Shown: positions 32,684 through 33,164 of the stretch, in pieces
Layout: every line of letters starts with the position of its first letter
Position numbering within the stretch: position 1 is the first letter of the stretch
Assembly (NCBI GenBank): GCA_014379965.1
Contig: JACMKU010000165.1
Coordinates: forward strand, 1 to 33,164
Source of the DNA: Chitinophagaceae bacterium
GTDB taxonomy: Bacteria > Bacteroidota > Bacteroidia > Chitinophagales > Chitinophagaceae
Length of the DNA stretch: 33,164 nt
Direction of reading: 5' to 3'
The notes under the pieces: model-generated
What the model saw: only the letters and a program-made list of their open reading frames with translations
What the model was told of the DNA's origin: nothing
The model's database searches: none
Made by a program: the position numbers and the translations under genes

Positions 32684-33164
32684 ATGGCAACAGACAGTAA
32701 TAGATTCCAGGCGATCATCTCGCATTGTAAAGAATATGGCTTTATTTTTCCCTCCAGTGAAGTATACGATGGGCTACAGGCGGTCTACGACTATGGCCAA
32801 TGGGGCAGCGAATTGAAAAAGAATATCCGCGATCATTGGTGGAGGAGCATGACACAACTCCAGGAGAATATCGTTGGTATCGACGCCGCCATTTTCATGC
32901 ACCCAACCACATGGAAAGCGAGCGGTCATGTCGACAATTTCAACGACCCGATGATCGACAACAAGGACAGCAAGAAAAGATATCGGGTTGATCATCTATT
33001 GGAAGCCCACGCCGAATTGATGGAGAAGGATGGTCGCACCGACGAGGCGAAGGCAATGCTTAACCAGATGGAAAAACTCCTGGGCGCAGATGATTTCGAA
33101 GGGTTGAAGAAATTAATCCAGGACTACGGCATCAAGTGCGCAGTCAGTGGCACGGGCAACTGGA
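32684..33164 (+). CDS. glyS: Glycyl-tRNA synthetase, N-terminal 160 residues (cut by window edge)
   Basis: A class II aminoacyl-tRNA synthetase of the single-chain alpha2 type (GlyQS-like), charging tRNA-Gly in the cytoplasm. The frame from the ATG at 32684 is open to the right edge. FIFPSSEVYDGLQAVYDYGQWG and ELKKNIRDHWWRSM at the start, then FMHPTTWKASGHVDNFNDPM, are characteristic. About one third of the roughly 500-residue protein is present. The later Lys/Glu-rich insert before SGTGNW also fits this type. Identification is firm. Confidence 0.95.
   Translation, partial: MATDSNRFQAIISHCKEYGFIFPSSEVYDGLQAVYDYGQWGSELKKNIRDHWWRSMTQLQENIVGIDAAIFMHPTTWKASGHVDNFNDPMIDNKDSKKRYRVDHLLEAHAELMEKDGRTDEAKAMLNQMEKLLGADDFEGLKKLIQDYGIKCAVSGTGNW

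Noticed and set aside
1..33164. tRNA, rRNA, CRISPR, phage or insertion-sequence content
   Set aside because: No cloverleaf-like segment in the gaps, no regular spacer array, and no transposase or integrase motif in any credible frame.

Overview
The window is a typical Bacteroidota chromosome segment, most likely from the Chitinophagaceae or a close relative. Pointers are a SusC/SusD pair, DUF5689 and DUF5686 proteins, a T9SS-type sorting domain, a CreD cluster next to a PF13601-type winged-helix regulator, and several perfect TAnnTTTG (-7) promoter boxes. The family-level placement is an inference. I saw no rRNA, tRNA, CRISPR array, phage gene or transposase. There is no gene-free stretch above about 260 bases.

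Region 1 (1-13421) is a glycerol / glycerophosphodiester utilisation locus. Reading leftwards (minus strand) it holds glpD, a SusC transporter, a SusD_2-type lipoprotein, a DUF5689 lipoprotein, a calcineurin-like phosphoesterase, an SGNH hydrolase, a glycerophosphodiester phosphodiesterase (GDPD) lipoprotein and the start of glpK, which runs off the left edge. A DeoR-family regulator (glpR-like) is divergent from glpD. The gene content suggests that a phosphodiester or acylated glycerol phosphate compound is captured at the cell surface, deacylated and hydrolysed. The product would be fed as glycerol through GlpK and GlpD to dihydroxyacetone phosphate. Substrate and order of reactions are inferred.

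Region 2 (13418-21604): a DUF5686 outer-membrane protein lies convergent with glpR. It is followed by a plus-strand membrane cluster: a multi-pass membrane protein, a winged-helix regulator, three small membrane proteins, diacylglycerol/undecaprenol kinase, DUF1361, CreD and a ferritin-like di-iron protein. Two near-identical palindromes (CTTTG-N5-CAAAG) sit just before the genes at 16024 and 17165 and are candidate operators for the regulator. A strong bidirectional hairpin ends this cluster at 21643-21668.

Region 3 (21688-33164) is mixed housekeeping and accessory content: a 1115-residue TolB-like beta-propeller/outer-membrane barrel protein, an MBL-fold hydrolase, an oligosaccharide flippase, a secreted coiled-coil protein, a di-heme cytochrome c peroxidase, ArfB, D-aminoacyl-tRNA deacylase, a tiny secreted protein that is little more than a T9SS sorting domain, a MazG-like pyrophosphohydrolase, a YihY/BrkB membrane protein and the start of glycyl-tRNA synthetase.

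Six intergenic gaps are filled by inverted repeats whose arms are built from short degenerate tandem words. There are four different word families, two of them used twice. They occur in co-directional, convergent and divergent gaps alike, so they are not simply terminators. Together with the Sus/glp locus they are the most unusual content of the window.
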